A DNA stretch of 64,000 nucleotides from Thamnidium elegans. Its lineage: Eukaryota; Mucoromycota; Mucoromycetes; Mucorales; Mucoraceae. Below are positions 24,467 to 36,397 of this stretch, in pieces. The stretch lies in NCBI GenBank assembly GCA_025201345.1, contig JAIXMG010000003.1:1054001-1118000 (forward strand), written 5' to 3'. How positions within the stretch are numbered: position 1 is the first letter of the stretch; the number at the start of each line of letters is the position of its first letter. Under the pieces are notes generated by a model that did not search any database, was not told the DNA's origin, and was given only the letters and a program-made list of their open reading frames with translations. Made by a program: the position numbers and the translations under genes.

Positions 24467-25232
24467 ATGGTAAGATAATAGTATCAAGTTAAAGCTTACA
24501 TTATCTCTATTTGGGTTAGGCGATTACGGAATCTCTTGACCCTGATGAGACTTTCGACTCTCTCGAGGGTCAAGAAATCGATTATAGCTCATTAACCTAC
24601 CCTTGTGGCGATGGTAATCTTATGTGAAACCCAGCGAACAGTAATTCTTCTATTTTACATAAGCTAATTCGATTTAGAGACATTAATGCTGTTGACGCTC
24701 AAAACTTTAAAATACTAAACGATATTCGTGTTTTGTAAGTGAAAACTTGTTTGTAGTTGGCATTTTGTTCAACTATTAATTCACTGATAAAATAGATCAT
24801 TGTCCTTAATATTTGTAGTTGGTCACACTAATAGTAATACTCATATATTATGTGAGTACTTAGATATAACAGTTTTTTCGAGCCTTTGTCGACAAGTTGT
24901 CATTCTTATTATTGAAAATTCGTAAACTGTTATGTATTATTTATTTGAATTACAAAAAGTAAGTTATTTCATGGCTGTAACATATATATTGTGCAGCTAA
25001 TAGCTTCCTTTAAAAGGCTTGCTTCAGAAATATTCGTAATCTTGACAAATTCCGATATACTAGTACTAGTACTACTGGATTGATTCAATCAACTATCGAT
25101 AATATCCCCAACTCGTTGATTGCTTGGAATAATTCGACATGTATAACTGAAAGCCAGTTGTCAAAACAAGCAGTATTCACGCTTTTACTTCTGTTATTTA
25201 ATAGATGTCAAGATTACGAGATTTCGAAATAA
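24467..25232 (+). CDS. Spliced gene of unknown function, 160 residues
   Basis: Not recognised. Five exons, 24467-24469 (ATG only), 24520-24613, 24680-24734, 24796-24921 and 25028-25232, join in one open frame across four GT..AG introns (50, 66, 61 and 106 nt). No exon is long enough to stand out alone, which is why it is easy to miss. The product begins MAITESLDPDETFDSLEGQE (acidic), has a hydrophobic strand-like piece RVLSLSLIFVVGHTNSNTH, another (CRQVVILIIENS), a Ser/Thr-rich middle and a hydrophobic helix AVFTLLLLLFNRCQDYEISK at the end. No signal peptide; probably soluble with a compact alpha/beta domain. Four consistent phases by chance are unlikely, but transcript evidence is lacking; the acceptor of intron 2 is the second of an AGAG tandem. 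Confidence 0.6.
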
Positions 25233-25456
25233 GTACTAATTTTGTTATAAAGTTTACACTACTCATATACTTTCTTTTTGTTTATTTAGATATTTAATAA
25301 AGAAAAAAAGAAAGTGTGTGTATATATGAGTAAATAAGCATAATAAACATCTCTTTTAAGAAACAACACAGTCATTAAATATAAAAAAAAAGATGTAATA
25401 TTAATATGTGAAAGAAAGTGATATATATATATATATAATGAATAAGTTTAAAAAAT

Positions 25457-26781
25457 CTATAGTTTGCTTTCGACGGCGGGTATCATATTATTGCGTTTAG
25501 CTTGTTCTTTCTTTGATAAACGAAGGATACCTTCTTGAGCCGTAGTAGCAACCAAAACACCATCTCTACTGTAAATTCTACCGAATGCGACACCGCGGCC
25601 TCCACTTGAGCGAGGACTATGCATATCATAAAGTAACCTAAACCATAATGTAAAAAACTTTTATACATCAAACAATAATAATAATAAGAAAGTCTCTTAC
25701 CAGTCATCGGCTTTAGCTGATGCGTGGAACCACATGGAGTGATCTAAACTCGCCAACATACCAATTCCTCTAGCAGGAACATCGTTTGCTTTAGCTGCAG
25801 TTCCCACAAATCCACTGTCAGAAGCATAAGCAATTACACAAGCATGAAGTCTCTTATCAGGACCAAGTTGACCTCTAGTTCTAAACCAACGACGCTTTTT
25901 TTTTTTTTGCATGTTAGTATATTTATAAAGTCTTATCATATTTCAATTACTTACAGCGATGAAGGTAGGCTTAAGAATAGTAATTTCACGATAATCAACA
26001 GGAGAACTCTCTTCAATACGAAGTTTAAGGTATTCACGATACTTTGGCGGTAAATCGTCTTGTTCCAAAGCTTTTTGAGTTAATTCAACATCACTACAAA
26101 CATTTTATTAGCATTGAATGAGATGGTAAATATATATATACTTTACGAAGGAAGTGATTCTGGTTCAGGAGCTTCAGGCATATCGGTTTGATGACTTAAT
26201 TGAGTGGATGAATCGAATTTGGTGAAACTGAAACTACAGACAAAAATAGCCTTTCCTCTTTGAGAAGCAGTAACGACTCTAGTAGCAAATGATCTACCGT
26301 CACGAAGACGTTCTACTTGGTAAATGACAGGTACTTCAACGTTACCAGGTAAGATAAAATAACTATGAAGAGACTTTTTGTATGAAAAAAAATTTAGTTT
26401 ATCTCTTTTTCTCTCTTATATCTCAATTTTATTTACATGAATATCCATTTCATCAGAAACTGTATAAAAAGCAGCTCTTAAAGCTTGAGCAACAATCTAA
26501 TTCATATTTTATTTATTTATTAATGCCTGTTGTATTATAAGCATCCCAAAACTTCAAATTTTTTTTTTTACCTGTCCGCCAAATGCACCACGTGCGCCAG
26601 CTGGTAACCAAAGTTCTTTACTCATATATATATTTACATCAATTTCTTGCACTTCAACTGCATCAGCCATACGAGCTCCAAAATCTTCATCGTTGGCATC
26701 ACCGTATTTTGCAGTGATAACTGGAGTTGTTTCTTTTTTATCTGCAAAAGAGATAACTGCGGGGAAAGTCGAATTAGGCAT
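25457..26781 (-). CDS. Peroxisomal acyl-CoA thioesterase, TesB/ACOT8 type
   Basis: Hydrolyses acyl-CoA to free fatty acid and CoA; in peroxisomes this assists beta-oxidation. Minus-strand exons 26572-26781, 26437-26496, 26147-26373, 25955-26093, 25701-25894 and 25457-25637 give 336 residues. Double hot-dog fold landmarks: AFGGQIVAQALRAA, LHSYFILPG, SFATRVVTASQRGKAIF, then in the second half FRTRGQLG, ASLDHSMWFHASAKADDW and the conserved TTAQEGILRLSKK. The C-terminus is ESKL, so the last three residues SKL form a canonical PTS1 peroxisomal signal. The intron before RRWFRTRG ends in about 12 A before its AG, preceded by an ACTAAC branch site. Confidence 0.94.
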
Positions 26782-27741
26782 AAATAATATTTGTCACAAA
26801 AAAAAAAGTTTGAAATGAAAAAGAAAAATGTTATCTCCCCATTAGGAGGGGGTTTTATGTATTTCGTTTAGCCACAGTCACAGGCTCTATCTATTTAAAA
26901 TGACTAAAAGTGGATCCTATTTAAAGCCAGTGAAAACTTCTTAGTAAGATTATATTAGTGGCTTCTTGGAAGTAAAATGAATTCTTGTAGGTTTAACCGA
27001 ACATATTTTTTTTTCGCTCAATTAGAAAAAATAATCTATATATCCCTTTTCTATTTGTCAATAGGATTCTAATATGATCAAGTTACATATAAACTGCACC
27101 CAATAACTTTAATTTGAATATAATTGTCAAGGAAAAACCTATCTCCCAAGCTCCTTGTCATACAATTATTTTAACTATTCAATCCCACAACAGATCGAAA
27201 CTATTTTGCATATTTGATAACATAAGGTTCGACGGATAAATACTTTTTTTCTTAATATATAAGAATTACGCCGTAACCGTATATCCTTTTTTTTTTTAAA
27301 AAAAAGAAAAAACTATGCAGTACTGGATAATGTCGATTACAGAATATAATAAATACCCTTTTACGCCCTTTTTTTTTTAAAAAAATACCACAGACATATT
27401 AAATAGTTTTTTTTAATACTTATAGTTTGGCGTAATTAAATATAATGAACCGTTTTTGTATGAATCAAAAACCTCTTTTAATATTCATTCGTTAAATAAT
27501 TTTACCAGTGCATTTAAACTATTTAATTTTTACATTTATTATCCTTACCCATTTATCATTGTAGTATAAAGTGATATTACTAATAGTTTGAAGTACTATA
27601 CATTAGAAAAGTGTCAAGCGCCTTTAAAGCGTTGATATTTTTTTTTTAATAACCGCGTAAAAGAGGTCGTGACTTGGCAATACAAAGGATACGTACGCGT
27701 TAAATTTTCTATCTTTCTCTCTCATTCTTTATTTTAAAACA
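26782..27741. other. Intergenic between thioesterase and TXNL1
   Basis: Divergent promoter space, AT-rich, with T-then-A symmetrical tracts near 27289-27305 and 27369-27385. No gene seen. Confidence 0.6.
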
Positions 27742-28918
27742 ATGTCTGCAATTCAACATATTCATAATGCTACTGAATTCCATAAGCTTTTAACTACAAC
27801 TGACAAACTTGTTGTAGTTGATTTTTATGCTACTTGGTGGTAAAATTTATACATAAACCTACTACGCGCGCTCTTATCTTTTTACATCTCTTTTTTTTTT
27901 TTTTTTTTGATGTAGTGGTCCTTGTAAAATGATTACACCTTTCTATACTCAACTTTCTACCAAGTATAGTCAAGTTGTATTTTCTAAGGTTGATGTTGAT
28001 GAGGCAAAGGAAATTGCTGCTGCTTGTAAAGTTAGCTCCATGTAAGTGACACACATATAATAGGAAGGGAAAGCGATATATAATAACGAAATAAAAAAAA
28101 GGCCTACTTTCCAATTCTATAAGGGAGGAAGTAAAGTAGCTGAAATGAAGGGAGCTAATCCTCAACAACTTGAACATTATGTTAAGCAACATTCCGGAGA
28201 AACCGGGTCTGGTTCTACTAGTGCTGCACCCAAGAAGAGCGTTGGTGTACCTGGTTATGTTGATTTAACTGAATATATTACACCTAATCAAATGGATGCT
28301 TTGAATCAAAAGGAAGAACATAATGTTAAGAACATCTTTAAGGATGATGATACATTTTTGGAAAGTGATGTTGATGAGCAATTGATTATTAGTGTTCCTT
28401 TCAACCAACGTAAGTTTTTATATATGAGAAGAGAGAGAAAAAAAAAATTGACTTTTATTATTATTATTAGCTGTCAAGCTTCATTCATTAAAGTTTAAGG
28501 TTCCTAATGCTGGTAAGAGAAGAATAGAAAAATGTTTGATAATAAGAATAAAAATTAATCAAAGACAAATATAGATCAAGCGCCCAAGACTATTAAAATT
28601 TATGCAAACAGACAAGTTTTAGGTTTTGATGATGCTGATTCAGTCAAGGAAACACAAACTATCGAATTAACGCCAGAAAATTTTGAAGAAAATGCTGTTG
28701 TTAACTTGAGATTTGTCAAATATCAAAATATTACTCATATTATGTTGTTTATTGTCGATAATCAAGAAGATGAAGAGACTACAAAGATTCAACAACTTAC
28801 TTTTGTTGGGTAAGTAAATTACCTTTACTTTTTATTTACTTGTTTAAACTGACATAAATTATATACATATAGTGTTCCCGTCGAATCTACCAACATGGGT
28901 GATTTAAACAAGGAATAA
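27742..28918 (+). CDS. TXNL1: Thioredoxin-like protein 1 (thioredoxin plus PITH domain)
   Basis: Cytosolic thioredoxin that docks on the proteasome lid through its PITH domain. Exons 27742-27839, 27916-28041, 28102-28409, 28471-28512, 28575-28809 and 28873-28918 give 284 residues, close to human TXNL1. Thioredoxin domain with active site YATWCGPCKM (split by the first intron) and the cis-proline MPTFQFYKGG. The PITH domain starts near residue 125 (GYVDLTEYI) and contains VKLHSLKFKVP, KTIKIYANR and ITHIMLFIVDNQE. The second intron has an A tract before its acceptor. Both active-site cysteines are present, so it should be redox active. Confidence 0.96.
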
Positions 28919-28988
28919 ATATCTATTTAAGGATAGAAAAATAAATATACACACATATATATATAAGAGAATCTCTTTATTTTAGTTT

Positions 28989-30182
28989 TTAGCTTTCTTC
29001 TATGACCCATTCAATTAACTCATCCATCTCTTCTTCTTCTTCTGTCTTTGCATGATGAGAATATCCAGGTAAATTCCATTTTTTATGAATCATAAGTAAT
29101 GCAAGTAAAATTGGTAAATGAATAACACTACCAAAGAATAACTGTTTACCCGTTTTTTCATTACTACAAAAAAAAAAAAAAAAAAAAATTAGTTTTTATA
29201 CATATATTTATAAAACTTCTATGCAAATTAAATACCTATTTCTCCAGAATCGATAAGCACCATAAGCCATAACACCATTAATAACAGTTGAATCCGCAGC
29301 AAACCACCAAGAAGTTAAGCCTAAATAAGGTACAGCAGCACAAAGAGGAAACATGGCTAAACTGTATCTTAGCGAAACGCGAGCATTTAATTTAGGATCT
29401 GTAACAGCCATCATACGATAACCTGCTTTTGAATAATCGGCGCGTAAATTCCAAGCCAATGCATTAAAATGAGGAAACTGCCAAGCATAAAGTAAACCAC
29501 CAAGAACCCAAGCACCTGGGTCAGCTAAAGTACCTGTGACAGCAGTATAACCCATCATGGGAGGAATAGCACCGACAACTGCACCAGCCCATGTATTTGC
29601 AATTGAGGTTCTTTTCATGGGTGTATAAATACAGGTATAAAGAACGATATTGGCAGCACCTAATGCGGCAGTAATTGGGTTGACACAGGCGGCTAAAAGA
29701 GATACACCTGTAAGACCTGTCAAGGCACCGAATCCAAACGCATGTGTTTGTGATAATGCTCTTCTACCTAATACTCGGTTTCGTGTACGTAACATTTGCG
29801 CATCGTAAGGTGTTTCAATCCACTGATTAATAGAGTTTGCTGAGCCGATACAAAGACCTGTACCTACTGTGGTAGCAATTAATGTCACTACACTACTTTC
29901 TCCAGGTGCAATAGCATAACCTGCCATAGCTGTTAAAGCAACTAGACCGGCTAGTTTTGCTTTAATAAGTTCTTTGTAGAGTAAAGGTAATTTAGCAAGT
30001 TTAGGTGATTCTATCATTTTATATTTTGTTACACGTTGTTGTTGTTGGTCCATGTCGTTCATGGGTTGCTTTAATGAACTAAGTCTGGCTACCGACACAT
30101 GCGCATTTTTTATAAATAGGTTATGTTTTACTTGCGTTTGCAAGTTGCTTCTCGCAAGTACATTAACTGTTGAACGAAACAT
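28989..30182 (-). CDS. COX10: Protoheme IX farnesyltransferase (haem O synthase)
   Basis: Inner-mitochondrial-membrane prenyltransferase that adds farnesyl to haem B, making haem O for cytochrome oxidase. Exons 29236-30182 and 28989-29163 give 373 residues. The N-terminus (MFRSTVNVLARSN...) is basic and fits a mitochondrial presequence. Seven to nine membrane segments follow. The prenyl-diphosphate-binding motif is NSINQWIETPYDAQMLRTRN, and the second conserved loop is ADYSKAGYRMMAV. The C-terminus is acidic (TEEEEEMDELIEW) and matrix- or intermembrane-facing. The intron acceptor follows a run of about 24 T on the coding strand. ALAS, the first enzyme of the pathway, is at 15.9-17.6 kb. Confidence 0.96.
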
Positions 30183-30317
30183 GTTAAAAGTTAAAAAGAA
30201 GCACGATATATTTTTTTTCTATTATTATTTATTTTAACGAAAAAAAAAAAGAATTTTTTGGTTGTAGTAACCCCGCCAAAAAAAGAAAAAAAGCGACTTG
30301 TGTATAAAAGTTTTTTT

Positions 30318-31889
<1,572 letters not shown>

Positions 31890-32324
31890 CTTTTTTATTA
31901 TTGTTTATCACTAGAAGAAAAAAAAAAAAGAAGAGAAAAGGAAAAAAATATATTTTTTTTTTAATCACTAAAATAAAAGGCTGTAGCCGAGCCCACTTGA
32001 ATAGCCGTTACATTGTGTTACATACGACTAAGATTTTAAAAGGTTTAAACTTTTACTTTCTTTGTTGTAACCATGACAAAAAAAGGGTTACTAATGGGTT
32101 TCTAAGTGATGTAAGGGACCAAGTAAAAATAAGTCCCCTTGGTTTGATTAGGAGACGCATTTTCTTTTTAAAAAAAAGATGAGCACAAGCCAATTTGATT
32201 ACACGTTCTGATAATGTCTTTGTGATACCTGTTAAAAAAATCTGTAATCCAAAAAAGCTGTTAATAGCCCCGCTTTTTTTTATTCACCCTTGGCAATCAT
32301 ATTATAATTTTCCCGCAATAAATA

Positions 32325-32370
<46 letters not shown>

Positions 32371-32421
32371 TTATTCTTTTTTTTTTTCTTTGTTTCAACA
32401 ACAACTTTTTTTTTTAAAAAA
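31890..32421. other. Divergent promoter region of the kinase and HMG-CoA reductase
   Basis: About 530 bp holding both promoters. The reductase leader contains an uninterrupted run of 42 T at 32328-32369, some 50 bp before the ATG. No other gene. Confidence 0.6.
32328..32369. repeat. Poly-T tract, 42 bases
   Basis: Single-base run directly upstream of the HMG-CoA reductase start. Such poly(dA:dT) tracts exclude nucleosomes and are common in fungal promoters; the exact length may be a sequencing artefact. Confidence 0.85.
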
Positions 32422-35400
32422 ATGGCTTCTGTTCTACCAAAACATTCTGGAACGAGTGCGTTTCGATCTGTTTCTGCTGTGTTTGGTAAAGGAATCCATA
32501 GAGCAGCTAAGCTGTCTTCTCGTAATCCTATAGAGATGATTGCTGGTATTCTTATCTTGTCATCGTTTAGTTATTTCTATCTGTTCAACTTGGCTCGTAC
32601 TTCGGATATATTTTCAGGTACTGTCACGCGTCTTTATCCAACTCTTGTGTATGCAGATACACACTCCAACCAGTTTGAACAGTTGACACGCAATGACTTT
32701 ACTTTAAATAATCAACACCATGTTTCTCCTGATGCCATCAAGATTCAGTTAAAACAAATATCTATTACCGATCAAGAAAGAAATGTCATTGATAAAGATA
32801 CTATTGCCTCTATTCTCAAGTTCTCTAATTCTATTCAACATACTTTATTGGATGACCATGTTGGACCTTTAGGCTATCATTCTCTTTGCTTTAAAGATGC
32901 TCAAGGTCAATGCTTTTCTTCTTCTATCGATAACATGTTTGATTTAGATAGTTTAGATACTGATGATTTAAGAAAATCTATCAATCAATACCCTAAATTA
33001 GCTCAAACTATCTTTGCTGACTTGGATTTAAATGCTTCTACTGCTTCTTCTGTCTTGTTATCTTTTGCTTTTAATGCTTCAACTGCTTACAGACAAGAAT
33101 TATCTTATTTATGGGAACAAAAAATTTCCACTTTATCTACTGGTGGTGACCTTGTTTCTCTTTCAAACAATGGTAATCAAGAAGATGTCTTTACTTGGAT
33201 GTTTATTATCACTAGAAATATTGTTATTCGTATCAAGGAATTAATTGAGGTATTATTATATTATTGTACCCCAATATATAAAACTAAACTTTTTTTTAAA
33301 AACCAGATGGCTGATAATATCGATATTATTGTCATCTTGGCAGGTTATGTCATGATGTTGACTACCTTTGTTTCTCTTTACATGAACATGCGTTCTATGG
33401 GTTCTCGTTATACTTTAGCTACTGCTGTTATGGTGAACGGTTTCTTTTCATTCATGTTTGCTTTATTGACTGTAAATGCACTTGGTGTTGATGTTTATCC
33501 TGTCGTCTTAGCGTATGTATCTTTAATTTAGTCATCTAAAACCCCATCCGTCTAAAATTTTATTATACATGTAGTGAAGCTATTCCATTTTTAGCTGTTA
33601 CGATTGGTTTCGAACGTCATTTTAAACTGACGAAAAGAGTATTTGAATACAGTAAAGAGACGCCTTTAACCAGACAAGAAATCAGAAAGACAATTGTGCG
33701 TGCAGTTGATTCAGTTGCTTTACCTATTGCTAGAGATTGTATTATGGAAATCACAGTACTTGCTTTAGGCGCTAAATCTGGGATTTCAGGTTTACGTGAA
33801 TTTTGTTTGCTTAGTGCTATTTTATTAGCTTATGATTTCATTATTATGTTCACTTGGTATATTGCCGTCTTGGCTTTAAAATTGGAGCTTTTAAGAATTC
33901 GTGAAATTAATGGTGCTACTGCTGCTAAAGGGGCTCAAAAAACTACCACTGGAGCTGGATATGTTCGTCGTACCGTCGTCAAGGCCTTTAGTGATACAAC
34001 TACTTCTAATAATAATGATGTTAAACATGACGAACCTATGATCGGTAGAGTTAAATTATTAATGGTAAATTATGCTGCAGAAAACTATTATTTATTTGTT
34101 TATTTAAACTAATAATGAAAAACTAGATTGTTGGATTTGTTGCCATGCAACTTTTTAAAGTATGTACTACCTTCCAAGCATCTTCAGGTCCACAGGTTAG
34201 TGTAGTCGAACCTACCGTTAACAACGTACTTCAGAAGCTCCTTGACCAACACCATGCATCCAGTTCTGGTCACTTACCACTTTTAGTTGAAGTCTTTCCA
34301 CCTTTACCATTCCACGTTGCATCCAGTTTAAACCAAAGCATTATCCCTGAAAGTATTCGTAAACCTTTAGATTATTTATTAGATACCTATGCAGTGTATA
34401 TCCAACATCCTGTTATCTCTAAATGGATCACTCTTGCTTTATTCGTTTCCTTGTTTTTAAATACTTATTTGTTCAAGGTAGCTAGACAACCCGCCACCAA
34501 GGTCGCACCCGTTATTCCCACCCCCGCTCCTGTTGCCTTGGTTGTACAACATAAGAAACATGAAAAGAAACATCATCGTTCAGTACAAGGTGGTGGAGCT
34601 ATGCGTACTTTAGAAGAATGCATCGGTTTAATTCAAACTCCTGACGCTTTATCTGACGAAGAAGTCATCTTGCTTGTTCAAAAGGGTAAAATGGCTTCCT
34701 ATGCCCTAGAAAAGGTCTTGGGTGATTTAGAACGTGCTGTCAGTGTTCGTCGTGCTTTGATTTCACGTGCTTCTATTACTCAAACACTTGAAACCAGTTT
34801 ACTTCCTCTTCACAACTATCACTACGATAAAGTTATGGGCGCCTGTTGTGAAAATGTTATTGGATATATGCCTATTCCCGTTGGTGTAGCTGGACCTATG
34901 AATATTGATGGTGATATGATTCATATACCTATGGCTACTACTGAGGGTTGTTTGATTGCTTCTGCTGCTAGAGGTTGTAAGGCTATTAATGCAGGCGGTG
35001 GAGCCACTACGATTATCACAGCAGATGGTATGACCCGTGGTCCCTGTGTTGAATTCCCCTCTATTATTGGAGCTGCTGCCTGTAAGAAATTTGTCGAAGA
35101 AGATGGTATTGATATTATCAAGGAAGCCTTTAACTCTACATCTCGTTTCGCTCGTTTAAGAAAATTGAAGGTTGCTATTGCTGGTAAACTTGTATTTATT
35201 CGATTCTCTACTACTACTGGTGACGCTATGGGCATGAATATGATCTCTAAGGGCTGTGAAAAGGCACTTTCTGTCTTATCTGAACGTTTCCCTGAAATGG
35301 AAATTATCTCTCTTTCTGGTAACTACTGTACTGATAAAAAGCCTGCTGCTATCAATTGGATTGAAGGTCGTGGTAAATCTGTTGTATCTGAAGCAGTTAT

Positions 35401-35917
35401 CCCTGGTAGTGTCGTCGAAAAAGTTCTCAAAACGACTGTGGATGCTTTGGTGGAATTAAACATTTCAAAGAATTTAATCGGGTCTGCTATGGCTGGTTCT
35501 GTAGGTGGATTCAATGCTCATGCTGCTAATATCTTGACAGCAGTTTATTTGGCTACAGGCCAAGATCCTGCACAAAATGTCGAAAGTTCAAACTGTATTA
35601 CGCTGATGAAGGCTATCAATAATGGTCAGGATTTACACATATCTTGCAGTATGCCTAGTATTGAAGTAGGCACCATTGGTGGTGGTACCATCTTACCCCC
35701 TCAACAATCCATGCTTGATATGCTTGGTGTACGTGGTCCTCATCCTACCGAACCTGGAAAGAACGCTCAAAGATTAGCTAGGATTATTTGTGCGTCCGTT
35801 ATGGCTGGTGAGTTATCTCTTTGTGCTGCTTTAGCTGCTGGTCATTTAGTAAAGGCACACATGGCTCATAATCGTGTAGCTGCTCCTCCAGTACCTGGAA
35901 CTTGTATCAAATCCTAA
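32422..35917 (+). CDS. HMG1: HMG-CoA reductase with sterol-sensing membrane domain
   Basis: ER-membrane enzyme reducing HMG-CoA to mevalonate with NADPH, the controlling step of sterol, carotenoid and other isoprenoid synthesis. Exons 32422-33249, 33307-33512, 33575-34064 and 34127-35917 give 1104 residues. N-terminal membrane region with an anchor at ~38-58, a lumenal loop, then a sterol-sensing-like block (residues ~270-430, including [20 protein letters not shown] and [12 protein letters not shown]). A linker (~430-690) leads to the catalytic domain: [16 protein letters not shown], the active-site Glu in MATTEGCL, Lys region [10 protein letters not shown], Asp region [12 protein letters not shown], and GTIGGGT. 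C-terminal His lies in [14 protein letters not shown]. The first intron (57 nt) has no stop and is a multiple of three, so retention would insert 19 residues in frame. Confidence 0.97.
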
Positions 35918-36397
35918 AAACACACGTTTTTTTAAAATCATATATCTTTTTCTTTCTACTATTTATTTATCACTAATAGAATTCCTTCTCTCTCTCTTTT
36001 ACATTATTTGTATTTTTTTTTCTTTCTTTTTTATATATTAACACACAAAAATAAAAAAAAGAAACTTGTGGAACATTAAAACCAAATAAATGTTTACCAA
36101 CAGGATGTAAAAACCGAAAAAAAAAAAAGGTTCAAAATAATAATAAAGGAGGCCTGTTTGATTGAATTAAACGATTTCTAGTACACCATAAAAAACAGAA
36201 GTTTCTGCCAATAATAGCTTTCTTTTGTCTTGCTTTAATTACAACGATGAGAAAACATGAGGCTAATTAGTGTTCGTGGTTCATGTTTCTTTCTGAAAAG
36301 GGCTTCTTTTAAAGAGTAGAAAGACATTCCAAACGGCTGGCGGCTGCGGGTATAATTACAGCTGGTGTACCTTAGCATAATTATGGGTGTTTTGATT
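35918..36397. other. Intergenic, 3' of HMG-CoA reductase
   Basis: T- and CT-rich 3' flank of the reductase. On the minus strand 36236-36395 an extra open stretch follows the Fanzor-like gene end in another frame and might be its original C-terminus after a frame change. Confidence 0.45.

Noticed and set aside
15866..30182. Haem-synthesis gene cluster (ALAS and COX10)
   Set aside because: The two genes are 12 kb apart with at least eight unrelated genes between them; no evidence of clustering beyond coincidence.
35323..35514. Minus-strand open frames within HMG-CoA reductase (also 34921-35235)
   Set aside because: Antisense shadows of strongly conserved coding sequence.
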